A stretch of 32,189 nucleotides of DNA from Clostridia bacterium (GTDB taxonomy: Bacteria; Bacillota; Clostridia; Oscillospirales; CAG-382). The DNA is taken from contig JAFOBR010000023.1 in NCBI GenBank assembly GCA_017381715.1, positions 1 through 32,189 on the forward strand, written 5' to 3'. Within the stretch, counting starts at the first letter, position 1; every line of letters begins with the position of its first letter. The translations under genes were made by a program, and so were the position numbers. Positions 16,138-25,196 of this stretch are shown here, in pieces. Below the pieces are notes generated by a model. That model saw only the letters and a program-made list of their open reading frames with translations. It searched no databases and was not told where the DNA came from.

Positions 16138-16146
16138 ATTATAACA
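16138..16146 (-). promoter_or_regulatory. Extended -10 promoter upstream of the GtrA-like gene and phage cassette
   Basis: On the minus strand the sequence reads TGTTATAAT: a consensus -10 with the TG extension. No good -35 hexamer lies 17 bp upstream, so activity may rest on the extended -10 or an activator. It gives a leader of about 70 nt and is the nearest promoter visible for terS and the genes behind it. Confidence 0.55.
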
Positions 16147-16198
16147 CGCACTTTCCCGAATTTCATCTCAATTTTGTCCCGTATTTATATTGTATATT

Positions 16199-16226
16199 GC
16201 ACAAAAACGGCATATACCGTTTGTGC
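16199..16226 (-). terminator. Hairpin after hemW, likely terminator
   Basis: On the minus strand GCACAAACGG (16226-16217) pairs with CCGTTTTTGTGC (16210-16199) across a 6-nt loop with a 2-nt bulge. The T-rich tract is within the right arm and an A/T-rich stretch follows. It would separate hemW transcription from the GtrA-like/phage operon. Confidence 0.5.
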
Positions 16227-16235
16227 ACATCGCTG

Positions 16236-17267
16236 TCAAACCAATATATCGCCGATAATTGCGTTGGATATCCAGAATCCGTCTTCGGTCAGCCTCAGCC
16301 TACCGTCCGCGTATTCCGCATATCCTGCGTCTATATACTTTTTAATCTTTTTTGCCGCGTCTTCGTCTGCTTCAATACCCTCGGCAAGACGGAGCCCCAG
16401 CATTATTTTTTCTTCAACCGCATCTTTTTCGGTAATCTGCTCCATATATCCCGTGTAGTTAAAACGGTAGCCTGCGGCATAGCTGTGGCTTCCGTGGCCG
16501 CAGCCGATATATTCTCCGCCCTTCCAATAATTTATATTGTGGCGGGATTCTTTTCCCGGCAGACAGTAGTTGGAAACCTCATAATGAATATATCCCGCTT
16601 CCTTCAGCATGTGGCAAATAAGCTTGTACATAGCGTATTCCGTGTTTTCATCCGCCTTTTGTACGTTTGCCGCATAAAAGAAGGTGCCGTGCTCAATAGA
16701 AAGGGGGTAAAGGGATATATGGTCGGGCTGTAATTCCAGCATTTTGCGTACGTCCGCTTCAACCATCTCCAAAGTCTGGTTCGGAAGAGCAAACATAAGG
16801 TCGCAGGAAATATTGTCAAATCCCGCTTTTCGGGCTTCCTTAAATGCTTTAACCGCATCTTCCGCATCGTGAATACGTCCCAAAGCCTTTAAAGATTCGT
16901 CGTTGAGGGATTGCACACCTATGGAAAGACGGTTAAACCCCGCTTCCTTCATTTGCTTTAAAAACTCATAGTTTACGGTTTTGGGGTTAACCTCGCAGGT
17001 TATTTCCGCATTTTCGGGGATTTGGAAAATTTCTTTGGCGTACTGAATAAGCCCCGTAAGTCTGCTTATTCCGATAACGGGAGGAGTCCCGCCGCCGAAA
17101 TACACAGTTTCCGCTACGGGACGCAGATGGGATGCATATAGCATATCCGTCTTTACTCGTTGGTATTCGAAATCCAATTCGTCATCATCAAAGTTATCGC
17201 TGGAAACAAAAGCGCAGTACGGGCATTTATTTACACAAAAGGGAATATGAACGTAAATACTACTCAT
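16236..17267 (-). CDS. hemW: HemW-like radical SAM protein
   Basis: This 343-residue radical SAM protein has the cluster motif C11-x3-C15-x2-C18 in [14 protein letters not shown], then YFGGGTPP and the segment VNPKT (E-x-N-P-x-T type) of the HemN/HemW superfamily, RLSIGVQS and [10 protein letters not shown]. HemW is a heme-binding chaperone that inserts heme into target proteins; it was long annotated as an oxygen-independent coproporphyrinogen oxidase. A longer open frame reaches 17405, but its extra 46 residues read through lepA out of frame; the ATG at 17267 ([10 protein letters not shown]) matches family starts. It overlaps the end of lepA by 8 bp, a common Bacillota arrangement. It is slightly shorter than usual (about 370-380). 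Confidence 0.88.
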   Translation of the reverse strand: MSSIYVHIPFCVNKCPYCAFVSSDNFDDDELDFEYQRVKTDMLYASHLRPVAETVYFGGGTPPVIGISRLTGLIQYAKEIFQIPENAEITCEVNPKTVNYEFLKQMKEAGFNRLSIGVQSLNDESLKALGRIHDAEDAVKAFKEARKAGFDNISCDLMFALPNQTLEMVEADVRKMLELQPDHISLYPLSIEHGTFFYAANVQKADENTEYAMYKLICHMLKEAGYIHYEVSNYCLPGKESRHNINYWKGGEYIGCGHGSHSYAAGYRFNYTGYMEQITEKDAVEEKIMLGLRLAEGIEADEDAAKKIKKYIDAGYAEYADGRLRLTEDGFWISNAIIGDILV

Positions 17268-19068
17268 CGTCCAATTTAAGCACAGCCATAAACGCTTCCT
17301 GAGGTACTTCCACGGTACCGAAGGTGCGCATACGCTTTTTACCTTCCTTCTGTTTTTCAAGCAACTTTTTCTTTCTGGTAATATCGCCGCCGTAACACTT
17401 GGCAAGTACGTCTTTTCTCATAGCCTTTACGGTTTCACGGGCGATAATCTTTCCGCCGATCGCCGCCTGAACGGGAATTTCAAACAACTGACGGGGGATA
17501 TGGTCTTTAAGCTTTTCGCAAATCTTTCTTGCTCTTGCATACGCCTTATCTGCGTGTACTATAAAGGAAAGAGCATCAATAATATCGCCGTTAAGCAAGA
17601 TATCCAGCTTAACAAGCTTGGAAGCCTGATATCCGTTAGGCTCGTAATCAAGGGATGCATAGCCTCTGGTACGGGATTTAAGTGAATCGAAGAAATCGTA
17701 AACTATCTCGTTAAGAGGCATATCGTAGTGAAGCTCGGCACGGTCGGTATGGATATATTTCATATCTATAAAGGTACCGCGTCTGTCCTGACAAAGCTCC
17801 ATAACCGCACCAACGTATTCGGGCGGGGTTATTATGGAAGCCTTTACGATAGGCTCACGGGTGGATTCTATCTCCTCGGGAGCAGGGTAGTTGGTAGGGT
17901 TGTCTATCATTACAACCTGTCCGTTTTTAAGGGTTATCTCGTATATAACGCTGGGGGCGGTGGTAATGAGGTCAAGATTGAACTCTCTTTCAAGTCTTTC
18001 CTCAATAACGTCCATGTGCAAAAGACCTAAGAAACCGCATCTGAATCCGAATCCCAAAGCTATGGACGTTTCGGGCTCGAACACAAAGGAAGCATCGTTA
18101 AGCTGCAGCTTTTCGATAGCGTCCTTCAAATCGCCGTACTTCGCTCCGTCTGCGGGATAAATTCCCGCAAAAACCATAGGCATCGCTTTTTTAAAGCCGG
18201 GCAGGGGAGCGGGTGCGGGGTCATCTGCGGAAACGATAGTATCGCCCACCTTCGTATCTGCAATGTTTTTAATGCTGGCGGTAAGATAGCCTACCTCGCC
18301 TGCATAAAGACGTTCTCTCGGTTCAAGGGAGAAAGCAGACATAGTGCCCACCTCGACAAGCTCAAAAACAGCACCGGTGTGAAACATTTTAACCTTATCT
18401 CCCACACCTATGCTTCCTTCGTTTACACGGAAGTATACTATAACGCCTTTGTAGGAATCATAGAACGAGTCGAATATAAGCGCCTTCAAGGGAGCATTAA
18501 CGTCTCCCGTGGGGGCAGGTACGTCCGCAACCACACGCTCAAGAACGTCTTTTATATTTATACCCATTTTTGCGCTTATTTCGGGAGCGTTGTCTGCGGG
18601 AATACCGATAATTTCTTCCAATTCGTCCTTTGCTCCCTGAATATCCGCAGAGGGAAGGTCAATCTTGTTAATAACGGGAACTATCTCCAAATCGTTGTCA
18701 ATGGCAAGATAAGCGTTTGCAAGCGTCTGTGCCTGTATACCCTGGGTGGCGTCAACTATAAGTATAGCACCCTCACACGCCTTGAGAGAACGGGAAACCT
18801 CGTAGGTAAAGTCTACGTGGCCGGGAGTGTCAATAAGATTCATTGAATAGGTGTTGCCGTCATCCGCCTGATAATCAAATTGGACGGCGCGGGCTTTAAT
18901 GGTAATGCCGCGTTCCTTTTCAAGATCCATATTGTCAAGCATCTGCTCGCCTACCTCACGGGCGGAAACCGCGCGGGTATGCTCAAGCAAACGGTCGGCA
19001 AGTGTGCTCTTGCCGTGGTCTATGTGAGCTACTATTGAAAAATTTCTGATCTTGTTAATATCGTACAT
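17260..19068 (-). CDS. lepA: Elongation factor 4 (LepA), ribosome-associated GTPase
   Basis: This 602-residue protein is full length for LepA. It has the G1 motif AHIDHGKST (14-22), the G2/G3 region with RGITIKA and DTPGH, and G4 NKIDLP. The C-terminal LepA-specific domain ends with the conserved basic [20 protein letters not shown] segment. LepA acts on stalled or mistranslocated ribosomes and during initiation. It lies 17 bp after the diacylglycerol-kinase-like gene and overlaps hemW by 8 bp, so the three probably share a transcript from the promoter at 20009-20037. Confidence 0.97.
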   Translation of the reverse strand: MYDINKIRNFSIVAHIDHGKSTLADRLLEHTRAVSAREVGEQMLDNMDLEKERGITIKARAVQFDYQADDGNTYSMNLIDTPGHVDFTYEVSRSLKACEGAILIVDATQGIQAQTLANAYLAIDNDLEIVPVINKIDLPSADIQGAKDELEEIIGIPADNAPEISAKMGINIKDVLERVVADVPAPTGDVNAPLKALIFDSFYDSYKGVIVYFRVNEGSIGVGDKVKMFHTGAVFELVEVGTMSAFSLEPRERLYAGEVGYLTASIKNIADTKVGDTIVSADDPAPAPLPGFKKAMPMVFAGIYPADGAKYGDLKDAIEKLQLNDASFVFEPETSIALGFGFRCGFLGLLHMDVIEERLEREFNLDLITTAPSVIYEITLKNGQVVMIDNPTNYPAPEEIESTREPIVKASIITPPEYVGAVMELCQDRRGTFIDMKYIHTDRAELHYDMPLNEIVYDFFDSLKSRTRGYASLDYEPNGYQASKLVKLDILLNGDIIDALSFIVHADKAYARARKICEKLKDHIPRQLFEIPVQAAIGGKIIARETVKAMRKDVLAKCYGGDITRKKKLLEKQKEGKKRMRTFGTVEVPQEAFMAVLKLDDE

Positions 19069-19085
19069 AAATTATTGTCTTCCTG

Positions 19086-19982
19086 TCATTTTTTACTTCC
19101 GGAAAGCAGTAAAAGCTTTTTCTTGGGAATATCAAAAGAGAGGGTGGAAAACTTTCCGCCGTCTTCTCCGTCCAGCGTCCAGCCGGATTCGGAGGGAATC
19201 GTAAGCTCTGCTTTTGTTATCTGTTTGATCGTTATAAGTTTGTTGTCAAATTTGGATTGCATCAGATCTCCCACAAGCTGCATAAGGTCCTGACCGTTCT
19301 GGGGAGCGGAAATAAGGCAAAGCTCCAAAAGTCCGTCATTAAATAAAACGGTTCCCGCATCCAGATGTATAACGCCGCCAACGCTGGTGGAATTGGAAAT
19401 AGAGCAAAACAGGTATTCTCCGTCAAAGCTGCCTTTATCGGTAGAGCCGGTAATACGCATTTTTGAAATCTCGGATACGGATTTAATTCCCTCAAGCACG
19501 TATGCCAGATGTCCTAATGCATTTTTCATGGATTGACTGGTGGCATAGGATACCTTTGTGAAAGCGCCCGTAGCGGCGATATAAGCAAAGTATTTTTGGT
19601 TCACCCTGCCGATATCGTATTTTTTGGGATTAAAACGGGCAATTATCTCTGCACCTTCACGTGCATTGGTGGTTATACCTAAAGATCTTGCGGTATCGTT
19701 GGTGCTTCCGGTAGGGATGTAACCTACGGGAATATTCTTTTCCGCCCGCATAACACCGTTTACTATTTCGGATAAGGTTCCGTCGCCTCCCACGGCAACC
19801 ACCATATCAAAATGCTCCGTTGCTTTTTCTGCGGTAAGAATAGTTTCCTCTTTATTTTTAGTAACGTATACGGTTGGAATTATATCGTATCTGGATAAGG
19901 TTTCAATAACCTCTGTGAGAACAGTTTTTGCCTTTCCCATTCCGGAATGAAAGTTTACTATAAGTAATGCTTTTTTGTACAT
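19086..19982 (-). CDS. Diacylglycerol kinase / YegS-type lipid kinase family protein
   Basis: This 298-residue protein has the nucleotide-binding motif VVAVGGDGTLSEIVNGVM (about 61-78), the preceding NFHSGMGKA (10-18), and GYIPTGSTNDTARSLG, the three signatures of the diacylglycerol/sphingosine kinase-like fold. Such enzymes phosphorylate diacylglycerol or related lipids and so return lipid headgroup remains to phospholipid synthesis. Length is typical for the BmrU/YegS group (about 300). GGAGG sits 9-10 nt before the ATG. The promoter shares its -35 with the divergent secreted-protein gene. Confidence 0.9.
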   Translation of the reverse strand: MYKKALLIVNFHSGMGKAKTVLTEVIETLSRYDIIPTVYVTKNKEETILTAEKATEHFDMVVAVGGDGTLSEIVNGVMRAEKNIPVGYIPTGSTNDTARSLGITTNAREGAEIIARFNPKKYDIGRVNQKYFAYIAATGAFTKVSYATSQSMKNALGHLAYVLEGIKSVSEISKMRITGSTDKGSFDGEYLFCSISNSTSVGGVIHLDAGTVLFNDGLLELCLISAPQNGQDLMQLVGDLMQSKFDNKLITIKQITKAELTIPSESGWTLDGEDGGKFSTLSFDIPKKKLLLLSGSKK

Positions 19983-20008
19983 ACCGAGTTACCTCCATAG
20001 TGCTTTTT

Positions 20009-20037
20009 ATTTTAACATAAAAATTTTAGTATTGCAA
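20009..20037 (-). promoter_or_regulatory. Promoter of the lipid kinase-lepA-hemW operon
   Basis: On the minus strand: TTGCAA (20037-20032), 17 bp, then TAAAAT (20014-20009) preceded by TGT, an extended -10. Transcription would start about 20 nt before the kinase ATG. The -35 is palindromic and is also used by the plus-strand promoter. Confidence 0.75.
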
Positions 20038-20060
20038 TATCAAACCTTATGTGTTATCAT
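20032..20060 (+). promoter_or_regulatory. Promoter of the DUF4855/dockerin gene
   Basis: TTGCAA (20032-20037), 17 bp, then TATCAT (20055-20060) with the TG extension at 20052-20053. It covers the ATG at 20049, so that ATG cannot begin translation; the start is at about 20088. Confidence 0.72.
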
Positions 20061-20087
20061 TATTTTGTGAAAGTGGGAGTGTATAAT

Positions 20088-22412
20088 TTGAAAAAATATG
20101 TTTGCTTGCTTCTTATAATCCTTTTCGTTGCAGGAACTTTGCCTGTAGCGTCTTTTCCTGCGTCTGCCAAAGGTCTTGTTATGCCTTCGGATTTCGGCGG
20201 TATACAAAACGTTATGCTTATGTATACCTTCGGTAATCAGGGCGCGGTTTCGAGCAGACATACCGTAGAAACTTTGCTTCCGTATGCGGGATATTACGGT
20301 ACGGACGGAAAATTAAAAGATACTTTTTACGATGCGTTTTTATTACTTCCCTGTGTAAGCACCGGTCCTTCCGGCGGCACTATGTATTTAAGCAAAAATC
20401 CCGCCGTTTCTTCGGATTGGCAGGCATATATAGACGATATTTTCGCTCGTGGGTATAATCTTGAGGCGCTTAACACCGCTGTCGGTCAGGTCAAAAAAGA
20501 GCTTGGCAAAAAGGATTACAAGGTAAAGGTATTCTTCACTCTTATCTATCCCACAGAAGGGCAGACAAATTTCGGTTCTATCGGCGGGAAGACATACGAT
20601 TTCTCCAAAACGGAGGACCGTATCGCCATCTGCAAATGGCAGGTGGAAAATTACATAAAGCTGTTTGAAAACGGTAATTATGAGAATCTGGAGCTGTACG
20701 GCTTTTACTGGTTCGAGGAATTTATAAATACCTCAAGCAACACGGAAAAAAAGCTTCTCACCGCTGCTACCGATTATATTCGGGGAAAAGGATATAAATC
20801 TGTCTGGATTCCTTATTATATGGCGCAGGGCTGGAACAGATGGAAGGAATACGGCTTTGATATTGCCTGCTTACAGCCCAACTATATGTTTAATGCAAAT
20901 GCGGAAAAGGAGCGTGTGAAAAACGCTGTGGATTACGCTAAGCAGTACGGTATGTGCAATGAAGTTGAGATCAGTGGAAAGATATGCGATTCCACCGATT
21001 ATTATAACCGCTATCTTACATATCTCAAGGATTTCGCCGCAAACGGCGCTATGAATGCGGTCAAGATGTATTATCAGGACGTAAGATTTTTTTATGAATG
21101 CTTTAAGTCACAAATTCCCGAAATACGTCTTATATACGATCTCACATATAAATACGCAAAGGGCACCCTGAAGGAATCCGACGTAGCGGATAAATATATA
21201 GATTCCATAAACGAAATGGACGGACTTAATATTATTTCTTACGGCTGTTCATATACCGCTACCAAGGCTTACACAAATTCTACCAACGGTTATGCTGATA
21301 TAAGCGGAAAAGAGCTTACAGACGGCGCTTACTATACCAGCAGCTACGGCACGGAATGGCACGCATTCCATAGAAATATTACCGAAAAAGACGGAAGACA
21401 TCAGGTAACCGTTGATCTGGGAAGCGTGTATACGGATCTTGAAAAAATATATATGGAATTCCGTGAAGATATCGGCGCATCTATCGGATTACCCGAATAC
21501 GTGGAATTTTATATTTCCGATGACGGCATAGACTATACTCTGCTTAAAAAGGTAAACTTAAGCAAAGCGATTATTGGCTGTCCCGGCGCTGTTATAAACC
21601 AGAAATTCTCTGCCCGCTACGTAAAGGCGGTATTCCCTACGTCTGCCAAATCCTTTGTGTTCGTTTCGGAGCTTGCTGTTGGGCAGAAAATACGGAGCCA
21701 TGCTTGGGGAGAGGGATACGAAATTATCTCTACCGGCTGTAAATACGATGCCTTCACACCTTATACCAACACGGCAGAATGGGATGCTCCGTATATGAAG
21801 ATAGACGGTAAAGAGCTTACCGACGGGATACTTGCTTCCTCCCCTTTGGGCACGGAATGGCACGATATGCACGCTTCAATGCTTGAAAAGGGCGAAAAAT
21901 TCTTTATTACCGTAGATCTTGGCAAAATACGCGACGATCTGTCCTATTTTGATATTCAGTTCGGCTACGCATTGGAAAGCGGTATATCAAAACCCAATAC
22001 GGTTACATATTCCGTTTCCGAAGATGGTGTTAATTTCACAGAGGTGGGTACCGTTGCCGTTATTTTAAGCAAAGAAAAATACGCATACGCTACCATGAAA
22101 ACTGCCGAAAAGCTTAAAGCAAGATATGTAAAAGCAGAATTTCTGCCCGATAATTCTATTCACAACTTCGTTTCCGAAATGGTTGTAGGTGTTTCTGAAC
22201 AAACCGAAGAAGAGGAAAAGCCCGGCGAATATATTACAGGCGATGTAAATCTTTCCGGAAAATATGAAATAGCGGATTATCTTGCGGCTCGGCGCATAGC
22301 TTCGGGTACTCTTCAAGCTTCCGTAACCGCCTTTGCCGCCGCAGATACGGATAAAGACGGGAAAATTTCACAGAAAGACTTTGATACTATCAAAGAGCTT
22401 GTTTTGAAATAG
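20088..22412 (+). CDS. Secreted DUF4855 protein with two discoidin-like domains and a dockerin
   Basis: I place the start at TTG 20088 (GGAG at 20075-20078; the in-frame ATG at 20049 lies inside the promoter), giving 774 residues. A signal peptide (KK, then a hydrophobic core, cleavage after ASA at about 27) leads into a DUF4855 domain encoded at about 20190-21170, with WIPYYMAQGW and CLQPNYMF characteristic of that family. Two discoidin-like repeats follow (about 21234-21690 and 21722-22195), each with a KELTDG, GTEWH and VDLG pattern. A type I dockerin closes the protein (about 22225-22410): GDVNLSGKYEIAD and DTDKDGKIS are its two calcium loops. DUF4855 has no firm function, but context suggests carbohydrate or cell-surface binding, possibly in a cohesin-based complex. 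No cohesin is present in the window. Confidence 0.82.
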   Translation: MKKYVCLLLIILFVAGTLPVASFPASAKGLVMPSDFGGIQNVMLMYTFGNQGAVSSRHTVETLLPYAGYYGTDGKLKDTFYDAFLLLPCVSTGPSGGTMYLSKNPAVSSDWQAYIDDIFARGYNLEALNTAVGQVKKELGKKDYKVKVFFTLIYPTEGQTNFGSIGGKTYDFSKTEDRIAICKWQVENYIKLFENGNYENLELYGFYWFEEFINTSSNTEKKLLTAATDYIRGKGYKSVWIPYYMAQGWNRWKEYGFDIACLQPNYMFNANAEKERVKNAVDYAKQYGMCNEVEISGKICDSTDYYNRYLTYLKDFAANGAMNAVKMYYQDVRFFYECFKSQIPEIRLIYDLTYKYAKGTLKESDVADKYIDSINEMDGLNIISYGCSYTATKAYTNSTNGYADISGKELTDGAYYTSSYGTEWHAFHRNITEKDGRHQVTVDLGSVYTDLEKIYMEFREDIGASIGLPEYVEFYISDDGIDYTLLKKVNLSKAIIGCPGAVINQKFSARYVKAVFPTSAKSFVFVSELAVGQKIRSHAWGEGYEIISTGCKYDAFTPYTNTAEWDAPYMKIDGKELTDGILASSPLGTEWHDMHASMLEKGEKFFITVDLGKIRDDLSYFDIQFGYALESGISKPNTVTYSVSEDGVNFTEVGTVAVILSKEKYAYATMKTAEKLKARYVKAEFLPDNSIHNFVSEMVVGVSEQTEEEEKPGEYITGDVNLSGKYEIADYLAARRIASGTLQASVTAFAAADTDKDGKISQKDFDTIKELVLK

Positions 22413-22445
22413 TAAATACAGTCCTAAAAAACAGGAGGTTTAATT

Positions 22446-24245
22446 ATGGACGTTTTCGATATAATCACGCTGCTGGGCGGACTTGCTATGTTTCTCTACG
22501 GTATGGAGATAATGAGCGACGGTCTTAAGAAGTCCACAGGCAGTGCGCTGAAAACCGTGTTGGGCAAGCTAACCCACAATGTATTTCTCGGCTTTCTTAC
22601 GGGTGCTGTCGTAACCGCGGTTATTCAGTCCTCTACCGCGACAATCGTGCTTACGGTAGGTCTTATTTCTGCAGGTATACTTAATCTTAAGCAGGCAACG
22701 GGAATCGTAATGGGTGCCAACGTAGGTACTACCGTTACTGCACAGCTTATCAGACTTATGGATATAGATTCGGGCGGGAATGTTGTTTTAAAAATATTCA
22801 AGCCGGAAACCCTTGCACCTGTTTCCCTTGTTATTGGTATTATCCTTATAATGTTCACCAAATCCAGTAAGTTTAAAAACTCCGGCGAAATTTTTGCAGG
22901 CTTCGGTGTACTGTTTATCGGTCTGCTTAATATGACCGGCGCTGTGGAAGGCTTGGAAAATTCTCAGCTTTTTGTAGATATGATCACAAAAGTAACCGAA
23001 ATCCCCGTGCTCAGCATACTGGTAGGCTTGGTTATAACCGTTATCATTCAGTCCTCTTCCGCAACCGTTGGTATTTTGCAGGCACTTTCTTCAACCGGTA
23101 CTCTTACCTTCTCTTTGGTATATCCTATGATTATGGGTATAAATATCGGTACCTGCGTTACCACCGCAATGGTATGCTCTATCGGAAGTAATAAGGACGC
23201 AAAGCGCACCGGTATAATACATATAGTTTTCAATGTTATCGGCACAGTGCTGTTTATGGCAGTAATGGCAATATTGCGTGCCTGCGGCGCTTTCCCCGAA
23301 CTTTGGAATTCCGTTTCGGACAGCGGCGCTATCGCAAATTTCCAGACAATATTCAATCTCGCAACCGCAGTTGTTCTTTTGCCCTTCGCAGGCTTGCTCG
23401 TAAAGCTGAGCATGAAGCTGGTAAAGGACGATCCCAACAAGGACTTTGTAAAGCCCTTCCGTGTGCTTGATGAAAAGCTGTTCATCTCTCCCGATATCGC
23501 GATCGCCGAAGCAGAAAAGGCAATTGCGGAAATGGGCAGAACCGCCGCAAGCAATCTCACCCTTTCTTTTGATATGTTCAGTAAATATTCCGCAGAGGAC
23601 GGAGAAAAGATACGCGCCAGAGAAGACCGTATAGACGAATTTACCGATACGTGCGATAACTTCCTTGTCCGTCTTTCCAGACATGCAAAATCCGGCGCAC
23701 AGACTCGTGCAATAAACCGCCTTATGCAGACCAACACCAATTTCGAGCGTATCGGCGACTACGCCACGGATATTCTTGAATTCGCAGAGGAAATGAAGCG
23801 GGACGGAACCTCCTTTTCCGCCGGTGCAAAGAAAGAACTTGAGCTTATGTGCTCCGCAGTAAACGAGATCGTAGAGCTTACCGTAAGCGCTGTTGAAACC
23901 GGCGACCTTTCTATCGCAGAAAAGGTAGAGCCTCTTGAAGAAACAATAGACGATATGATCGCCCTTCTTAAGGACAGACATATCGAGCGTCTTAAATTGG
24001 GCACATGCATTGTGTCCACAGGACTTGTTTTCGTAGAAACCCTGACTCATCTTGAGCGTGCGGCTGACCAGTGCTCCTCTATCGCGCTCCTGCTCCTCGC
24101 CCGTGAAAATGCAGAGATAATGTCCAACCACCACCAGTATCTCAGAGAGCTGCACAAGGGTGCAAAGCGGGAGTATACAGAAGAACTCAACCGCAGACAT
24201 CAGCAGTATATGGAACCCCTTATGGAAATCACATCGGGCACATAA
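22446..24245 (+). CDS. Na/Pi cotransporter family protein with PhoU-like domain
   Basis: This 599-residue protein has an N-terminal membrane part with the two inverted-repeat signatures QSSTAT (61-66) and QSSSAT (202-207), which form the sodium and phosphate sites of the NptA/SLC34 family. Residues from about 350 form a helical, cytoplasmic PhoU-like domain (for example NTNFERIGDYATDILEFAEE). It is expected to take up phosphate, or sometimes export it, in exchange with sodium. GGAGG precedes the ATG by 8 nt. It starts 33 bp after the dockerin gene with no terminator between, so co-transcription is possible. Confidence 0.92.
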   Translation: MDVFDIITLLGGLAMFLYGMEIMSDGLKKSTGSALKTVLGKLTHNVFLGFLTGAVVTAVIQSSTATIVLTVGLISAGILNLKQATGIVMGANVGTTVTAQLIRLMDIDSGGNVVLKIFKPETLAPVSLVIGIILIMFTKSSKFKNSGEIFAGFGVLFIGLLNMTGAVEGLENSQLFVDMITKVTEIPVLSILVGLVITVIIQSSSATVGILQALSSTGTLTFSLVYPMIMGINIGTCVTTAMVCSIGSNKDAKRTGIIHIVFNVIGTVLFMAVMAILRACGAFPELWNSVSDSGAIANFQTIFNLATAVVLLPFAGLLVKLSMKLVKDDPNKDFVKPFRVLDEKLFISPDIAIAEAEKAIAEMGRTAASNLTLSFDMFSKYSAEDGEKIRAREDRIDEFTDTCDNFLVRLSRHAKSGAQTRAINRLMQTNTNFERIGDYATDILEFAEEMKRDGTSFSAGAKKELELMCSAVNEIVELTVSAVETGDLSIAEKVEPLEETIDDMIALLKDRHIERLKLGTCIVSTGLVFVETLTHLERAADQCSSIALLLLARENAEIMSNHHQYLRELHKGAKREYTEELNRRHQQYMEPLMEITSGT

Positions 24246-24291
24246 ATTCCGGTGATTTTAATATTAAAAAAATTTAAAAGGAGAAAATTCA

Positions 24292-25128
24292 ATGAAGAAA
24301 ATCGTATCAGCTTTTATCGCGCTTACCCTTGTTCTTTCTCTTTGCGGCATTTTTGCTTTTGCCGAAGCGGAAAATGTTGCAGCCGGTAAGAGTTATGAAC
24401 TCAACGGCTTAAGAGATCAGTATCTTGATGATGACACCAAAAAGCTTACCAATGGCGACTATGCAGCATCCTCCCATTATTCTGAGCCCCAGTATGTCGG
24501 ACTCAGTTTAAACTCTGATTTCTACAGTGCAAACGGTTGTGCTTCCATTATCGTTGATCTCGGCGAATCTGTTAACGTAGGCAAGGTTGTAATTTCACTT
24601 TCCAACCACTGCTCTGCAGGTATCGGTGCACCTTCTGTTATAAATGTTTCTGTTTCTGCAGATAAATCCACATGGAGTGAAGCGGTTGAACTTGAATATG
24701 AAGATCTTACCGAAGCAGCAGTTGTAAAGGCTATCGGTGTCGTTAATCTGACCGCTCAGTACGTAAAATACGAACTCATCGCATCCGAAGGCAACTCTTG
24801 GATGTTCGTAGATGAAGTTGAAGTTTATAACGATGGCGAAGCGGGCGAGATAACTCCTCCCGCAGAATCCGAACCCGTAGATGAATCCGTTCCCGCAGAT
24901 GAATCCGTTCCCGCAGACGAATCCGTTCCCGCAGACGAATCCGTTCCCGCAGACGAATCCAAGCCTGCAGACGAATCCAAGCCTGCAGATGAATCCAAGC
25001 CCGCAGATTCTTCCGAAACCGAAGAAACTCCCGAAGGCGGCAACACCGCTTTGTGGATCGGCCTTGGCGTTGTAGCTCTGGTAGTTATCGTAGCTGTAAT
25101 CGCAGTTGTTGCTAAGAAAAAGAAGTAA
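24292..25128 (+). CDS. Secreted discoidin-like protein with PADES repeats and C-terminal anchor
   Basis: This 278-residue protein has a signal peptide (1 to about 25, cut near AFA-EA), a discoidin/F5-8-type-C-like domain (about 28-181, with KLTNGDYA and IIVDLGESVNV), a low-complexity spacer of PADESV/PADESK repeats (195-240) and a C-terminal membrane segment (254-273) ending in KKKK. It is probably held on the outer face of the membrane with the domain projected through the wall. I see no LPxTG-type motif before the membrane segment, so sortase attachment is not supported. Its domain resembles those of the dockerin protein two genes upstream, suggesting a shared ligand. AAGGAG precedes the ATG. 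A terminator follows. Confidence 0.78.
   Translation: MKKIVSAFIALTLVLSLCGIFAFAEAENVAAGKSYELNGLRDQYLDDDTKKLTNGDYAASSHYSEPQYVGLSLNSDFYSANGCASIIVDLGESVNVGKVVISLSNHCSAGIGAPSVINVSVSADKSTWSEAVELEYEDLTEAAVVKAIGVVNLTAQYVKYELIASEGNSWMFVDEVEVYNDGEAGEITPPAESEPVDESVPADESVPADESVPADESVPADESKPADESKPADESKPADSSETEETPEGGNTALWIGLGVVALVVIVAVIAVVAKKKK
24874..25011 (+). repeat. 18-bp tandem repeat coding for PADESV/PADESK
   Basis: Seven complete 18-bp units and part of an eighth encode a Pro/Ala/Asp/Glu/Ser spacer. The first four units end in Val and the next three in Lys. Neighbouring units are nearly identical in DNA (GATGAATCC or GACGAATCC), so slippage could change the spacer length. Confidence 0.9.
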
Positions 25129-25150
25129 ATAAACTCCACGAATAACAATA

Positions 25151-25177
25151 AAAACCGGCTTTTAAAGCCGGTTTTTT
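25151..25177. terminator. Bidirectional intrinsic terminator between convergent genes
   Basis: AAAACCGGC (25151-25159) pairs with GCCGGTTTT (25167-25175) around a 7-nt loop, followed by TT on the plus strand. A's before the stem give the matching T-run for clpX on the minus strand. Confidence 0.85.
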
Positions 25178-25196
25178 GTTTGAATAGGGGGTGATT

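Noticed and set aside
17268..17405. N-terminal extension of hemW by 46 residues
   Set aside because: The extension reads through lepA in another frame and lacks family similarity; the radical SAM protein normally starts shortly before HIPFC.
24874..25011. A CRISPR or non-coding satellite at the 18-bp repeats
   Set aside because: The units keep the reading frame and encode a Pro/Asp/Glu/Ser wall-spanning spacer between a folded domain and a membrane anchor.
25042..25125. A sortase sorting signal at the end of the PADES-repeat protein
   Set aside because: A membrane segment and basic tail are present, but no LPxTG, NPxTx or similar motif precedes them; the Glu-Gly-Gly-Asn stretch does not fit.
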